From: Lactifluus volemus
Lineage: Eukaryota > Basidiomycota > Agaricomycetes > Russulales > Russulaceae
NCBI GenBank assembly: GCA_022376515.1
Contig: WTXI01000316.1
Span: 1-40,686 of the forward strand
DNA: 40,686 nt
Direction: 5' to 3'
The notes under the pieces were generated by a model that was not told the origin of the DNA, made no database searches, and was given only the letters and a program-made list of their open reading frames with translations. Shown here in pieces: positions 18,340 through 28,990 of this stretch. Made by a program: the position numbers and the translations under genes. Within the stretch, counting starts at the first letter, position 1, and the number at the start of each line of letters is the position of its first letter.

Positions 18340-19993
18340 TCAGGGTGCATTGAGAGCGGAGGCTCTTGCTAAGTTCTGTTGCAAGCATTTGCCACCTTGT
18401 CGTGCGTGGCGTCGTTGGTGGCGCGGGGGCGGGCAGGTTCCATGGATGGTTTCCTCGATGTAGGATGCATTGAGCTTCTCGGCGAGGGAGATTCGTCTAT
18501 GAATCTTGGCATCGGAAGACGATAATAACTTGGGGGTTCCCTCCACTTCAATAGAAGTGCGCTCAGCAGTGCTGAGGTTGGCGGTTGAACTGCTAGGTGA
18601 GTCGCGTGAGCTAGCAGTTTGAGTCGTGTCCCAGCGGGCCGTTCGAATCCCTTCATCTGTGATCCTGTAGATCGCCTTGGCGGTGCATCGGAATTCACCC
18701 GTTTGCTGAAGTAATGGTCATTTACAAATTCGATTCGTGATGTAAGGGAGATAAAACACATACTATCATGGGGGGGTAATGGACCACGGCGGGGGTAATG
18801 GATCACTTCAAATTCTCATCCAATTCTTGCTCAATCACCACAAAAATTGACATATGACATCCTGTACCACATGCAAGCATATTCCGTGGGTTTTCTTGGG
18901 TAGAATTGTGTTATATCGAAAAACAAAAAAAAGGTGGTTTGTCACGCGAGTCACGCCTAATCGCTGCGGAGTCTGAACTATGGCTGGGGACAAGCGTGAC
19001 TGATCCGTTACACCCGCCGTGGTCCACTACCCCCCCCATGATAGTACGCTGACTGGAGAGCTTCCACCAGGTGCTGAACCGCGAAAAGTGAAGATGATAG
19101 CCGAATCATTGTTCTTGCGCTTGTCGCTGACGAGTGCTATGAGGCCAAAACGAACAAATTGGGCAGCCATCTCTGCGGCTTCCTCACGACCAACGACCGA
19201 GGTAAAATCACAGAGCCACTTGAGGGCGGCGAGGGCAGCAAAGCAAGATCGATGACCGGCGGCTTGGGATCTGGCGGTAGAGAGGCGATCGGAGACATCC
19301 ATGAGTTGTATACCCTTGGCATGTTCGTGATAAGCGGCTGTAGGGTCAAGATTCTGGGACGTTGGGGGTGGATAGTTCGCTTGACGGCCGGCGAAGCGAC
19401 GAAAGAGGGCAGTTATGACGGATTGTGAGACAATGATCTCATCATCGACGGAGCGACGTTCGAGATGAAGAAGCTTCATGCATATGGGTTGCGTGGCGAA
19501 CACGCGAGATAAATGGTCGTCGTTGATGCCATTGCGGCTGATGAATCGCTCAAGGACATGAAGACCCTTGGGCGTAAGAACGTAGACGCCACGGTCCTTG
19601 AAGAGATTCGAGGAAGGGTCGGCTGCATTCTCGATGAGACGTGCATCCATAAAGTGTTGTGACATGGCTTTGGCCATATCACGCGTCATCGAGAAGGTCG
19701 TTGTTGTTGTTGTCGTGATGACTCGTGAGGGTTCTCTAGGGTCCGGCCCACGATTAGATTGGGAAAATTTAAGAGAAGCAAGGTTTGCGGCGGCTTCATC
19801 ACTGGTATGGGGTTGCAAAGATGTAAGGAAAAAAAGAGCGGGATCAAAAGAAAGGGGAGGGGGGATAATGAAAAGACGAGTCAACGCACGTAGAAAACGA
19901 ATTTGGGAAGGACCGGAGGGTGGGATTGGCGCTGTCGCGATGGTCGGAAGTGTTGGACGCGCCATTGTTGACAACCCTTGCGTCGGAACCTGG
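18340..19993 (-). pseudogene. RGS-type G-protein regulator (Sst2/FlbA/Thn1 family), DEP part only, truncated
   Basis: This family shuts down heterotrimeric G-alpha signalling through a C-terminal RGS box, with two upstream DEP-type domains for membrane or receptor targeting. Exons on the minus strand: up to 19890, 19801-19048, 18705 onward; all phases agree. Domain 1 covers FSMTRDMAKAMSQHFMDARL to GLHVLERFISRNGI; domain 2 covers ALKWLCDFTSVVGREEAAE to VSDKRKNNDSAIIF and continues across the intron as EFRCTAKAIYRITDEG. The linker SLAEKLNASY follows, then unrelated residues to a stop at 18340-18342. No RGS box (such as REFL..NFCEENLSFW) is found downstream, where the retrotransposon begins. A MITE sits in the donor of the 342-nt intron. 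Upstream, the same frame is separated by a TAA (19994-19996) from more open sequence. Probably non-functional. Confidence 0.72.
18763..19044. mobile_element. 282-bp MITE with about 45-bp terminal inverted repeats and TA target duplication
   Basis: Left end CTATCATGGGGGGGTAATGG and right end, reverse-complemented, CTATCATGGGGGGGGTAGTG begin a terminal inverted repeat that runs on through GGACCACGGCGGG with a few mismatches. TA flanks both sides (18761-18762 and 19045-19046), as for Tc1/mariner-type insertions. There is no coding capacity. It lies at the 5' splice site of an intron in the RGS-type gene. Confidence 0.85.
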
Positions 19994-20483
19994 TTATCTG
20001 ATGCGTGCCGGCGAGATGGCGAGGGCAGCCAAACGTTGTTGGGCCAAGCTGCGCGAAACTTGGATGGTATCATCCGGGTCTTCAGGACTGTCGCTATCAT
20101 TCTCCAACTCTTCCCCTTGCGGACGGCCCTTGGGCCAGTGGCTACCGTGACCAGAAGATGTAGTTGTCGCGATGGGGGCTTGCGCAGTCACTTGAGCAGC
20201 CAATAGGTCTGCAGCAGAAAACTTTCCCGATGTAAGCGCAGAAGGGATGCCGGAACGTGTCATGTCGTGGTGCTCCGGAAGCAACATGTTCGGATTGGGG
20301 TTAAGCAACTGAGACACGCGAAAGTCCAGCCACTTTCGCTGCTTTATCTGGATTTTGGTGGGACATTGCGCGAGCCTTGGCAGGCTCCTTCGGTGTCAGC
20401 TGCATGACGTGATGACCCGAGTTGACCTGTGCAATGGGCGGACGGATGGGTGCATTCTTGTTGCGGCGACCGCGATTGGTAAC
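19994..20483 (-). other. Coding-like segment upstream of the RGS-type gene, one frame shift and a stop
   Basis: Two minus-strand frames look like real protein: 20483 to about 20285 (RGRRNKNAPIRPP, HHVMQLTPKEPAKARAM) and 20317 to 19994 (SQLLNPNPNMLLPEHHD, ending SPARIR-stop). A single missing base near 20292 would join them. The frame after the TAA continues directly into the first RGS-gene exon. It is either the N-terminal half of that gene with a nonsense codon, or the end of a separate gene whose start I cannot place. No domain is recognised. Confidence 0.4.
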
Positions 20484-21555
20484 TTAGGGTGGGAACTTGA
20501 AGATGCTGAGGGAGTGCTGGTGCGAGTCTGATCGGAAGTGACACTGCTGGGCTGCAGCTCACCAGTTTCAGATGGCGATTTTCCGGTGCTGATGGAACCA
20601 TTCGAGCCACGGTCTGGACAATCGCGTTCAGGAGAGGGAGACTGGTACCGAGGCCGAGAGGATGGAAGAGCGTCCAGGCAAGTGCATGGCTGAATTGCAT
20701 GCCCACATCAGTAAACAACCGTCGGAAGGATCGCGGCCAGTAGCGTATAGGCTGATTCTGAGTCATTGGGAATGGACGAGACATCAATGTTGGATGAGGG
20801 GTGGGCGGCACTACCCATGAGTAGCCCGTAAGGCCCAGGTTTGATAACTAGATTGTCTTAGTGATTCATCTATGCCTTTTCCCCCTAGTTTACTTCATCT
20901 CGTTGTCAGTTCCCTCTATCACAATTAACTTTTTAACTTTGAGCACTTATGGTACTTTCTTCACTTTGTGTACCTTGCATGGACTTTTTTACTTTTTCAA
21001 AAAATCGTTGATAGCCACTTTTAACAGAACGTAGGTTCCTTTTTGACTTATTGAACTTTTTCAACTTTAAGGACTTGAGAGGGCTCGTATGAGCTTGTAC
21101 AAGCTTGTACGAGCTCATACGAGTGGAAAAAAGTTTGATGCAGGGTTCCCGATGCTAGTGAAGGGTGATTTAGTTAAAAGCGACTAAATACCAAACGGTC
21201 AAGAAAGGCCTTTCCCCGTTAATGTATTCAACCAAAGTTGGCATACTTATGTCGCAAATGCAAACGCAAAATAAAGTCTGACGCGGGACCTGTGAGTCCT
21301 CTTAACGCCGGGCTGGCCCTGTGGGCGGGCGATCCCAAGACTGTTACCGGATGAACCGGAACTTCTTCAAACAGACAAAATGGAAGTCCATCATTTTCAG
21401 CCTTTTTGTCCAGCATAACTGCATATTATTATTATTTCCCTACAAACCCCATTTGCCAGTGGTATTGCCGTTCTCCGACTTCACGCCACCAGATCCACCT
21501 TTTCCCGACTTCATGCCACTGGTTCCATAGTTCCACCCTTTGCTGAATTCCACCA
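20484..21555. other. Region between the RGS-type gene and the Crinkler gene
   Basis: A 155-codon minus ORF (20811-20344) is mostly a shadow of the segment above and has no motif. From about 20870 the sequence is AT-rich with repeated AACTTTTT-like words and the palindromic decamer array at 21084. The 3' flank of the Crinkler gene ends it. No gene is recognised. Confidence 0.4.
21084..21123. repeat. 40-bp palindrome made of four tandem palindromic decamers
   Basis: CTCGTATGAG, CTTGTACAAG, CTTGTACGAG and CTCATACGAG follow without gaps. Each is near to the self-complementary consensus CTYGTACRAG, and the whole block is its own reverse complement except for one mismatched pair. It could form a cruciform or be an array of dimer-protein sites. 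Function unknown. Confidence 0.8.
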
Positions 21556-24500
21556 CTAGTAGCGTCTAGTCTTCCTCACCTTGGTACGTGGTTGCCCAGC
21601 ATCAGCTTTGCCATCATCCCGAAGCCTCTTCAGTGCTGTAGACAGTGATGATAGGATTGAAGGCATAGAGTGGGAAGGGGTGAGCGATGAGAGTAATAGG
21701 GCATGGTTCAGCATGGCCAAGGGGTGGTCATCTTCCTGTAACGCTTCCTTGACTTTGCTTGAACGTGAATTAAAGTTGACACCCAGCGGATAAGCGGCAA
21801 CAACGCGTAAGATATTGTAACGCTCGCCAGTGAAACACTCCTCCACATCGTTGATTGATTCGAGCATGTCTTGAATCTCTTTCGTGGCGGTTTCACGAAT
21901 CTATAAACAATTGTCGGTGAAGAATCGAGAGAGCAAACTATTGGGCAAACCCGGGTCAATGATGAAAAATAATTTGCAGGGCACAACGTTCGAATTGCGC
22001 TTGCTGTTTCTTCGGCCGCAATGGTGTCGATATTACCAGACAAATGGCACTTGGCCTGAAAAAGCACAAGTAGAAACCGCCCGTCGTTGAGACGTAGCCA
22101 GGTCATAAGGTCAGGTCCCATTAGTGTACCAGGAACACACCACCCGGTGTGCATTGACTTCATCCAACGTTCTACATCTTCCGGATTTTGGGCAAAAAAC
22201 GCAACACCGTGTGGTACAACTGGGTTCTCATTTGAGATGTCAAACCCCTCAAATGTTCCATCATCGAGTCGCACGACAATTGAGGCCATCTGATGTGCCC
22301 ATTCTGGTGTTTCCCCATGGAATTTGAACACTTGGTCTAAGCGAGCGCCTTGTCGGAAGAGCTTTGTACAAGAGACAAGAACTGCCTCTTCGAACCCAAG
22401 ACCCTTGTCCGATTGCAAGTCTCCTTCAACATGGCCTTCAAGAGTAAAACCTTGTGTTTCGAAATGCCTTAAAGCGCTCATAAGAGTGATCGGCTCTGTA
22501 ACATCGAGATTTTCCGAACCTCTGTCTATGAAACGAGCCAACCCGTGTTCCACAAGCTCCTTATGGTTGTTGTACCACATGGGATACTTCCCTCGGGTAA
22601 TAAAAGTGTAAATCGAATTTGAGAGCTCATTTAGCAATTCTTTCATCGATGATGATCAGTTAAGGCTAACTCGACAACTCGACACTCCAAGAAGAAACGT
22701 ACTTCGATCGATGTTTGCCCATTGGAACCCTTGGACTGTGGGTGACTGAACGTCAGGCTCTGTTGCCAAAATCGCATGATCACCATCGATCGGTGTAAAA
22801 GTGGTGTATGCATGTACATAGGTGTCAAGCAACTTGTGTGGTGAATCAGGACGAGTGGCGGTCCAAGCACCACTGATGAGAACCTCCAGAAACCTGGCTG
22901 TAAATCGATGGCTGCATGCATGGATTAGTTTTGATTTCCGTTATGACAATTTCTCCACTCACCGGCCACGCAACCACTTGAACATCCGGCTAAGGAGGAC
23001 AGTGCCGGAGTTCGACTGAAGAAAGGTTGGTGGTATATAGCGAGCCACGTATGACCTTTGAATCTCCCGATCGGTGAAGTCACCGATCGTGGACACCATT
23101 TCCCACGTAGGTCGTCTCCCAAGACCTGAATTAAAGACGTTTTCGATAAGGGAGAGCGAGAAGCCAGTGCCAGATATGATAATCTTCAAGTCTGGGCTCC
23201 AAGGTGTAGCCACAATCCATGCTTGAACAATCGGACGGAGGACAGGGCGAGGATTTGCACCATTTGCATCTGCAAAAGCACCCATAAGCCCTTTCGCGTT
23301 TTCGCCAGCAGCCTGTGATTCGTCAAGGATATAGAAGAATGTGCCGTGGTGACCGAATGCTGGGCCCAAGACTTCGAAGGGCCGGTGCTCGCTCAGCATT
23401 TCTTTGAGGAAGGAAGTGGATACCCCCACCAAACATTTTTCGATGAGGGCGATAAATGGGTGCGTGTCGCCAATGTGAATATCGGGAAGTATTTGAAAAA
23501 ACAACCAGTCACGCTTGATGGTGTCTGGGAGTTTCCCACGGTTCCGTTCCCTGGCTACCTGAATAAATGTGCGGAATACGATCCAACGGGCCAACAAGAC
23601 TTTATTGAGCCGGTACTCAGCGATTTCCTCATTCCGTACTTTTGCGTCCTGGAAGTTCTCGTCCTTGAAGATATTTCCGACCCACCCCGGAGAGGATTTC
23701 ATTCTGTTAATCATCATCTCAAGATCTTGCACTCCTATCCTATTGTCCATATCCTGTTGGGCGACGAAGTAGAATCCCCAATTCCGGCAGAGCCCCTCGA
23801 ATAGAAGTCGGGTTTTTCCAGCACCAGGTGTGTTACATAGAACACTGGAATAAAAGTCAAAACAGTCATAAAAGATGTTCAGGGATCGTACCGGTGACGT
23901 TTACAGAACACATCATCCAGATAAGGGTTCAGGTCATTGCCAAGGCCATGCAACAGGAGGTTGGGATCCTTTCCGTTGGTGCAGGGGATTTTCAAGATAT
24001 CATAAAATCTCTTAGTATTCTCATCGACAGTCGCTGGTGGTTTCCATACAGGAAGTTGAAAATTGCTGAAAAAGTCTTGCAACATGGGACGCAGTGCGGC
24101 GATGAAGCCCCTAATTGAAATTCTCACGGTCTCTTCATCCGCTGAAGGGGACTGTACGTATGGCATGGGTGGGACAGCGCCAGACTCGACTGGTGACGTG
24201 AGAAAAAACATGCAATGATAGAGGATGAAATGAGTCGCATGTAAGAACTAGAACATTGAAACTCACCAGCTACGAGTATGTGAATAGTCCTCATGTCCAA
24301 CTCATCTGGGAAGATGTCCGAGAGGATAGCGATGGGTAGCAACGCATCTTCGTTGGGAGGATTGAGGTTATCGACGGTGACTTTGAGGCTTTGATCGACC
24401 GGAAGGAAAAGTTTCCATAGGATGAGAGAACGTGCTTCGATATCACGAAAGGTCACTTTAGTTGCCTCCTTGATAGCGTCCTTCAGATCAAGGACAAATT

Positions 24501-24579
24501 TTCTATTGTCAATTCTGACTGCAAATACTTTGTTAACACTATCGCCTCGCACATAGCAGAGGAGAGTGAGTATCGACAT
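21556..24579 (-). CDS. Crinkler (CRN)-type protein with P-loop NTPase and restriction-nuclease-like domains, six exons
   Basis: Exons 24579-24267, 24189-23892, 23844-22963, 22911-22703, 22639-21951 and 21900-21556; all phases fit with introns of 47-77 nt, giving about 911 residues without a stop. Residues 1-104 match the ubiquitin-like Crinkler header (LLCYVRGD, DIEARSLILWKLFLP, LSDIFP, IHILVA). The NTPase has Walker A NTPGAGKT (208-215, created by splicing) and Walker B FFYILDE (about 373-379). The C-terminal part has a PD (about 743-744) and an FQAK strand (about 761-764), like the PD-(D/E/Q)xK nuclease fold. Crinklers are known in oomycetes and several fungi as intracellular effectors or conflict proteins that may act on host nuclei. 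Substrate and target here are unknown. No secretion signal is evident. It sits within the repeat-rich island and is undamaged. Confidence 0.85.
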
Positions 24580-25143
24580 GATGCGTAGTTATTTGGTTAG
24601 GATCAGGGGAAAGGGGTTGATTGCTTGATGACTAAGCATCATGATCTGGCTGCCGATGACGTCCCCCGGGCTCCTCCACGCGCGAGTCATTCAAATGATC
24701 CAACTCGCCCCTTCTCCGACATTTCCTCCCAATGCCTTATCACACTCCAACAGTCCCAAAGTACTAGTAAAGTAAAGTTACAACGCACAACTCATTTCTA
24801 CATGCCAGACACTTGCATCCCCCTTGACAGGGGTTTGCGCAACTGCTCCACTTGAGCTGCACTTGAGCACATGGCCCGCCGAGTTCGGCTATTACGAACA
24901 GCTGTCCAGAGCCTCAGTGACAGGCATGTGAAAGTGAGACCCACGTACAGGCTTTCTTCTCTGGCGATTGATAAAAAAAATTTTTAGACTGCATTTATAA
25001 AGTGCAATATGTTTACAAGGACAGGCACGCTCGATCTCTTCATGAGCCAGTAGCTAATGGGTCGATCTGGGTGATGTGTTTTGGGGCATGTATTTAAAAT
25101 GTGGGGCGTGCGGCTGAGGGAAGTGGGCCAGCGCCCAAGTGCC
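24580..25143. other. Upstream region of the Crinkler gene, no gene recognised
   Basis: Contains the presumptive promoter of the Crinkler gene and AT-rich runs near 24965-25000. The ORF at 24625-24855 has no motif. The end (25080-25143) may be 3' flank of the LINE remnant. Confidence 0.4.
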
Positions 25144-25620
25144 TTAACCATGATCCTCCAGGACTACTCGTCTCCTCGGGTGTACACAAGTTTGAGTTTC
25201 CTCAATGAAAAGTGTCAGGGCCTCCCTGCCTATCATTGTGCCAAAGATAATGTTTGGGGAGAGTGTTGGTGTGGCTCGGCGGAGCACATGGTCTCACAGC
25301 ACGGGGGCAATTGAAGATGACGTGACTGGGAGTCTGGACATTGATTAGGCCACATTGGCATCGTGAGGGTCCAAGGTGCAGGGGCAGTGTCTCGTGTTGT
25401 ATTCACCTGTGAAAGTGAGGAGTCTGATAGCTGTGCAGAAGACTGGCCAGGCGGCGTTTGCAACCCCCAGCATGAATTTTGGGAGTTGGCCTGACAGGGG
25501 GTAATGGAGGGCACGGTGCGCTGGGTTGCACCGGGACCGGGAATCCTCAAGCCAGATTCGTTCTCAGTCGGCGAGGGCCCAACGTTTGGCGGTGACATGG
25601 AGGGCTGCTGGGAGGGGAGG
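25144..25620 (-). mobile_element. 3' remnant of a non-LTR retrotransposon (RNase H tail and CCHC, Tad-like)
   Basis: On the minus strand the piece reads RIWLEDSRSR, PLSGQLPKFMLGVANAAWPV, CTAIRLLTFTGEYNTRHCP, then, after a one-base shift near 25355, CQCGLINVQTPSHVIFNCPR, and finally IIFGTMIGREALTLFIEET to a stop at 25144-25146. The FTGEY block followed by a CxC...HxxxxC finger is typical of the C-terminal end of fungal LINE polyproteins. In-frame stops and the shift show it is dead. Only the last 150 codons or so remain; the 5' boundary is uncertain. Confidence 0.65.
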
Positions 25621-26141
25621 GTTGGGTCGGGGGAGCGATTGATAAAATCACTGGTGGTGGAGAATCTCCCTGAGAGCGATGTGTATCTCTGCATGTCCAT
25701 GGGTCGAAATGGGGAGTCACTGGCAGCGCATCATCTTGGTCGTGAGTTATTAGGAGGTTGTATACCATTTTCTTGACACCTGCCGCCCGCCATAGGGATC
25801 TGGGATTTCTTTATCCCCTCTCAACAGCCGTGCGTGGACTTATACCCGTTTTTCCGGTGGTTATCTCTTCGCCCACCCACCGTGCTTAGCGGCCATATGT
25901 GGTACGACAAAAAGTCGGTAAGGAGTCCCAGCTCTCGTTCCAGCAAAGTCTAAAAGTCACACATTAAAGCATTCATAATTTACCTTGTATTAACTGTCCA
26001 CGATCTGTCTGGACCTAGTTTCAGCATGGTAAGGGACGCTTTAAAGACAGAGGTGATTCATGCCGGAGACCCAGCATGGCTGTCGACTGCGCCACAAACA
26101 AAGTCGTGATTAAAATCCTACAATGGCTCAATTACAACCCA
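25621..26141. other. Region between the LINE remnant and ERV41
   Basis: May include more decayed LINE sequence up to about 25760. The rest (25780-26141) holds the 3' flank of ERV41. I see no further gene. Confidence 0.4.
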
Positions 26142-27998
26142 TTAATCGTCCTTTTTAGCCGTATCTCTCACAACTGGCGGAGGTGCCGGAAATCCACTTA
26201 ACACCGAGCGTGGCGTGGGTGGGAAATGGCTGTACGACGGTGTGCCGCTGGGAACAGTCGAGCCAAAAGTGGCCGCCGTCGCCGGTGTGCGTGAGCTCGG
26301 TAGTGGTGGTGGTCCCTGTACAAACAGGTTGGGGGAGAGTCCGAGTCCCGAATTAGGGCCTGGGGCCGAAAAACCTGCGGCAGGGGACGGTACGCGACCT
26401 GAGAGGGGCGAGGGCGCGGCGGGCGAATAAGGGGAGTAGGGCAACATCGAGGAAGTTACGGATGGGGAACCGGGATACATCAAGACACTGGCGTCGCCGC
26501 CGTCGACCCAACTGGTGGGCCGCTGCGAGGGATTGCCTAGGCGAGCGCGGAGGGCTGTGCCAGTCCATTTACTTCGAGGCGTGTCAGGCGTTGGTGCAAT
26601 GCTGTCTGTGTCGTCTGGCCCTACGACGACTGAGACCACGCGATCCGTCGCGCGGAGGGCCCAAGATGCGCAGACGAATACGCCACCTACAACACCGACC
26701 CACCTAATTGTCCGCGGGTCGGGATCCATAAGGATAGAAAGAAATCGCGGAGACGCACCGAATGAAGAATTGACCAAGTGTGGTGGTGCGTTGTATGATC
26801 GAGAGACGGACCGGCTCAATCTCAAACTTGAAGAAGATTCCCGGAACACCGTTGTGCGCAACTTTCCGTTCGTAATGTGTCACGCTGTACTGGTTCGTAT
26901 GCAGAGGTTGGGAGCGTGGTGCAACGTAGGTTGTTGGGACGACTCGAAGGAAGTACTGATATGCAACAAAGTCTATAAAATGTCAGGTAGTGTTCTCGTT
27001 CGAAAAGCAATTGACGCACTTTCACGGGCGATTTCGAAGGAATTGTCAAGAGGTTGAGTGATCTCTGGGAAATGTTTACCGAAAGAAAATTCGGTGATGA
27101 CATGTGAAAGGTTCAAGACTATGAAGGATGTTGGGATGCAAACAACTGGGAGAAGGAGCATGAACATACGGTTGTGGTTGACATGAACCTGACTATTATA
27201 TCCATGGCCAAGGGTAGTAATGTGAAGGTTTGCTAGTTGGGGGACATGAATGACGAGAGGTAATGAGGACAACAGGAAGACGTACCAGTTACCCTCTTGA
27301 CGGTGAGGGAGCCATATATGCGGCATGCGCTGCCATCTGGAATATGATTATAGGTCGGCTTGTATAATTGCTGGGAGCGACGGAAGAGGCCCGAGAGGAA
27401 ACCACGGGACTTGCGGGATTCAGCAACGACTTGCCGCGCAGTGAGAGCCTCTGCGTGTTCTCTGTGGCGGTGTGGGTGAGAGTGAGTTGACCTGTGCTTA
27501 TTGAAGACTCACTTGAGTGCGGTAGCTTGTCCGATGTCAAACAAGGTCTATACAAAGTTGAGAACGGGGTAGAAGGGATGAATACAAGACCCACGCCATC
27601 ATTGTGGAACCCTTTGTTGAGGTATAACCTGTCACCAAGAGCGTCGCGCAAGTCGACTGACAAGTCTATATGACCAGGTTATCATTGGTAACGAAGGAGA
27701 GAGATAGGTTTCGCACATTTGCAAGGCATATTAACTATCATATCAACGTTGACGTCCAAAAAGCTCGCGGGAGCATAGTCGATACCAAACTCATAATCTG
27801 GCCAGCCCCAGATAAACTCTGCGATGTCATTTGCGACGAGGAGAAAGGCAATAAAAGTGATAAAGAGGGTGAGGATGCCACGCTCACTTGAGCGGGAACG
27901 ATATGTTGAAGGTAATTTTGGGAAAGCGTCAAAGTGTTGAGAGGAGCGGGTGCAAGTGCATCGATCCTGTCGAGCAGCGAGTCTTGGTCGTCCGACAT
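26142..27998 (-). CDS. ERV41: Erv41/ERGIC-2 family COPII vesicle protein, eight exons, one apparent frameshift
   Basis: Membrane protein that cycles between ER and Golgi with Erv46 as a cargo-retrieval receptor. Exons: 27998-27717, 27665-27595, 27547-27513, 27461-27286, 27232-27170, 27118-27020, 26972-26759, 26703-26142; introns are 47-55 nt and all later phases agree. Landmarks: GILTLFITFIAFLL (first TM), FIWGWPDYEFG, VDMIVNMPC, DGSACRIYGSL, HVITEFSFG, PTTYVAP, GIFFKFEIEP and GVVGGVFVCASWALRA (second TM). The protein is about 500 residues, longer than usual through a Pro/Ser/Gly-rich tail of some 160 residues ending AKKDD. The start MSDDQD and the following PAPL fit the family, but one base is missing near 27935 (CTCAACAC where CTCAAACAC restores HFDAFPKLPSTY). 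Splice phases require that extra base. Confidence 0.92.
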
Positions 27999-28068
27999 TG
28001 GAAAGTACGTGTCAGGACCCCGAAAACTAGTCACCTCTACAACTCGTCCTCGACCTTCTGACACTCTC
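27999..28068. promoter_or_regulatory. Very short divergent promoter between ERV41 and the LENG1-like gene
   Basis: Only 70 bp separate the two start codons (ATG at 27998 on minus, ATG at 28069 on plus). No clear TATA box is visible. Both transcripts must start inside this gap or within the opposite gene. Confidence 0.6.
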
Positions 28069-28990
28069 ATGGGTAAGCTTAACATCGCACACCACAAGTC
28101 GTATCATCCATATCGTCTCGATAACGTCGAGCGCGTTCGTCGCGATGAAGCTGCTGCAAATAAGAAAAAGACTGAAGAACAAGATCGTGCTCTCGTTGCC
28201 GTACGTTTCGTTTCTCCCCATCTTATACTCAACCAATCCTCGACAACAGGACGCCGAGTCTCGTCTGGACACCCTCCGTACACGCGCAGGCATCACTCCC
28301 CCACACTCTCCACCACCCGACAATGATGGAGATGATGATGGCGGCAGAGCATTACCCACTGCATCACGGTCTATCACCCTGAGTAATGGACACATCAACC
28401 TTTTTGCCGATCTCGAAGAACATGCCAATGCTCTCGCCACGCGTGCCTCGAAATCCAAACCCCAATGACCGATTCGGACCATGGCGTCCCCCTCGCGCCT
28501 ACAAAGCAGGACCTTAACCCGTGGTACTCGGTTTCTCAGCGCGGCGGTGGCCACAAGGACGACCAAACCTCTGAAGCGAGAAGGTGATGAAAAAAATGTT
28601 TTCACCTATCGCTTCTCACACGCTTTTTTACAACCTAGACAGCGGGACCTAGCACGCCAAGTCAAAGCTGACCCACTTGCCTCGATCCCATCGCACCTGA
28701 AAGGGTCACCCTCACGCGCACAAGCACGCTCACATTCTCAACCGCAACGACCACCATCTTCAGCCTCGCGTGAAGGTCGTCTCGTGCGTGAGTCTGTAGA
28801 GCGAGAGCGCGCATTGGCACTCGTGCGGCGCAAACAACGTGAGCGCGCCGAGAGCGCTACGGCAACACCGAGTACAGTTCGTGGTGGCGATGGCGGACCG
28901 GGTTACGCCGATGTGTTTAATCGACGTGAGGTGGAGGATGCACACGTGAGCGGACCGCGTGTGGCGTCAGCGCCGTTGGGAGGACGATGA
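28069..28990 (+). CDS. LENG1/Cir_N-domain protein, three exons, one apparent frameshift
   Basis: Starts MGKLNIAHHKSYHPYRLDN followed by VERVRRDEA, the N-terminal CIR-type domain shared with LENG1 and pre-mRNA-splicing factors; probably a nuclear splicing-associated protein. Exons 28069-28200, 28250-28583 and 28639-28990 (introns 49 and 55 nt). The middle exon carries DAESRLDTLRTRAG, INLFADLEEHA, then PLAPTKQDLNPWYS; the last holds RERALALVRRKQRE and YADVFNRREVEDAH, conserved in the family. The expected length is about 272 residues. Between KSKP and MTDSDHG one base is missing (CCCC run at 28460-28463; a fifth C restores the frame and the phase of the next intron). Without it translation would stop at 28468. 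Confidence 0.82.

Noticed and set aside
19598..20206. 202-codon plus-strand ORF
   Set aside because: Antisense to the DEP-domain exons of the RGS-type gene, which carry clear family motifs.
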